Shown: piece by piece, positions 15,845 through 16,148 of the stretch
Numbering within the stretch: position 1 is the first letter of the stretch
Layout of the letters: each line of letters starts with the position of its first letter
Assembly: GCA_016929465.1 (NCBI GenBank)
Contig: JAFGIT010000393.1
Span: forward strand, 1-16,148
DNA from: JAFGIT01 sp016929465 [NCBI: Candidatus Coatesbacteria bacterium]
GTDB lineage: Bacteria; B130-G9
Length of the DNA: 16,148 bases
Direction of reading: 5' to 3'
The notes under the pieces: generated by a model
Database searches by the model: none
Seen by the model: the letters and a program-made list of their open reading frames with translations, nothing else
What the model was told of the DNA's origin: nothing
Made by a program: the position numbers and the translations under genes

Positions 15845-16148
15845 GATAGATCCTCCGCCAATCTGATCGCCGTATCTCTCACAAAATGATGCCGAAACGC
15901 CAGACCAAGGCGGCGTATCCTGGCGCCAATTTGGATGAATTGAGATAACCCATTAACTCTGCTACGAATATCATCTCGAAATACCTTTTCAATAATGACT
16001 ATCCGGAGATAGTCAATGGAATTCTAACATGATCGGGAGAGGGAAGGAATGCAGCTAATAACCCCCAATAATCAGATAGGTTTGAGATTTGGGCTTTTTT
16101 TGAATCCCCCGTTGGGCTTATAATCGGTCATTATTGCTATTAGAAGAC
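15845..16148. other. Upstream region of the HD-Hsp90 operon, no gene
   Basis: Roughly 300 bp upstream of the minus-strand operon and up to the window edge. It holds the hairpin at 15996-16015, a weak terminator-like sequence on the plus strand (CCCAA/TTGGG-type stem within 16062-16092 followed by a run of seven T at 16094-16101), an 8-base direct repeat TTGGGCTT, and a TATAAT at 16119-16124 without a matching -35. No minus-strand promoter for the operon could be fixed with confidence. Confidence 0.35.
15996..16015. promoter_or_regulatory. Perfect 8-bp hairpin upstream of the HD-Hsp90 gene
   Basis: TGACTATC (15996-16003) pairs exactly with GATAGTCA (16008-16015) around a CGGA tetraloop, about 170 bp upstream of the HD-Hsp90 start. 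It may be an operator for a dimeric regulator or a structured part of the 5' untranslated RNA. Confidence 0.4.

Noticed and set aside
16062-16124. Intrinsic terminator and TATAAT promoter near the right edge
   Set aside because: The stem before the T-run has a bulge and few pairs, and TATAAT lacks a -35 partner, so neither is strong enough for a separate feature.

Overview
The window reads as chromosomal DNA of a Gram-negative bacterium of moderate GC content, probably from a poorly cultured lineage. Three things point to a Gram-negative envelope: a cell-surface polysaccharide locus built on an undecaprenyl-phosphate sugar transferase, a membrane-anchored TPR protein ending in a pseudopilin-like domain, and the last strand(s) of an outer-membrane beta-barrel ending in Phe. 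Arg AGG/AGA and Ile ATA codons are common, and TTG or GTG starts occur alongside ATG. I cannot name the taxon from sequence alone.

Region 1 (1-2584) holds the C-terminal part of a YchF/OLA1-like GTPase whose N-terminus lies before the window, then a TPR protein with a GspG-like tail. Region 2 (2607-8432) is a surface-polysaccharide and nucleotide-sugar block. It starts with a divergently placed family 2 glycosyltransferase (minus strand). Behind a good sigma70-type promoter follow, on the plus strand, a polyprenyl glycosylphosphotransferase, a PfkB-family sugar(-phosphate) kinase, UDP-glucose 6-dehydrogenase and a UDP-glucuronate decarboxylase-like epimerase. Together the last two would convert UDP-glucose to UDP-glucuronate and then UDP-xylose, while the phosphotransferase would place the first sugar on undecaprenyl phosphate.

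Region 3 (8596-11549) carries the large and small subunits of an aconitase-superfamily hydro-lyase (LeuC/LeuD or HacA/HacB type) and a DUF362 protein in tight order. No other leucine or lysine pathway genes are in view, so the substrate of the dehydratase is open.

Region 4 (about 11550-12429) is gene-poor and looks like decayed DNA. It contains the tail of an outer-membrane porin, a short segment matching the adjacent DUF362 gene, a perfect 10-bp-stem hairpin and a perfect 46-bp palindrome.

Region 5 (12369-16148) looks like accessory or defence DNA. An AbiEi-type antitoxin/regulator without a visible AbiEii toxin sits directly after the 46-bp palindrome. Convergent to it is a translationally coupled two-gene unit: a 766-residue protein joining an N-terminal HD-like domain to an Hsp90/GHKL ATPase, and a 133-residue protein I do not recognise. 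The untranslated region of that pair holds a perfect hairpin and a tiny leader ORF with a stronger ribosome binding site than the main gene. This pair is my best candidate for an undescribed system.
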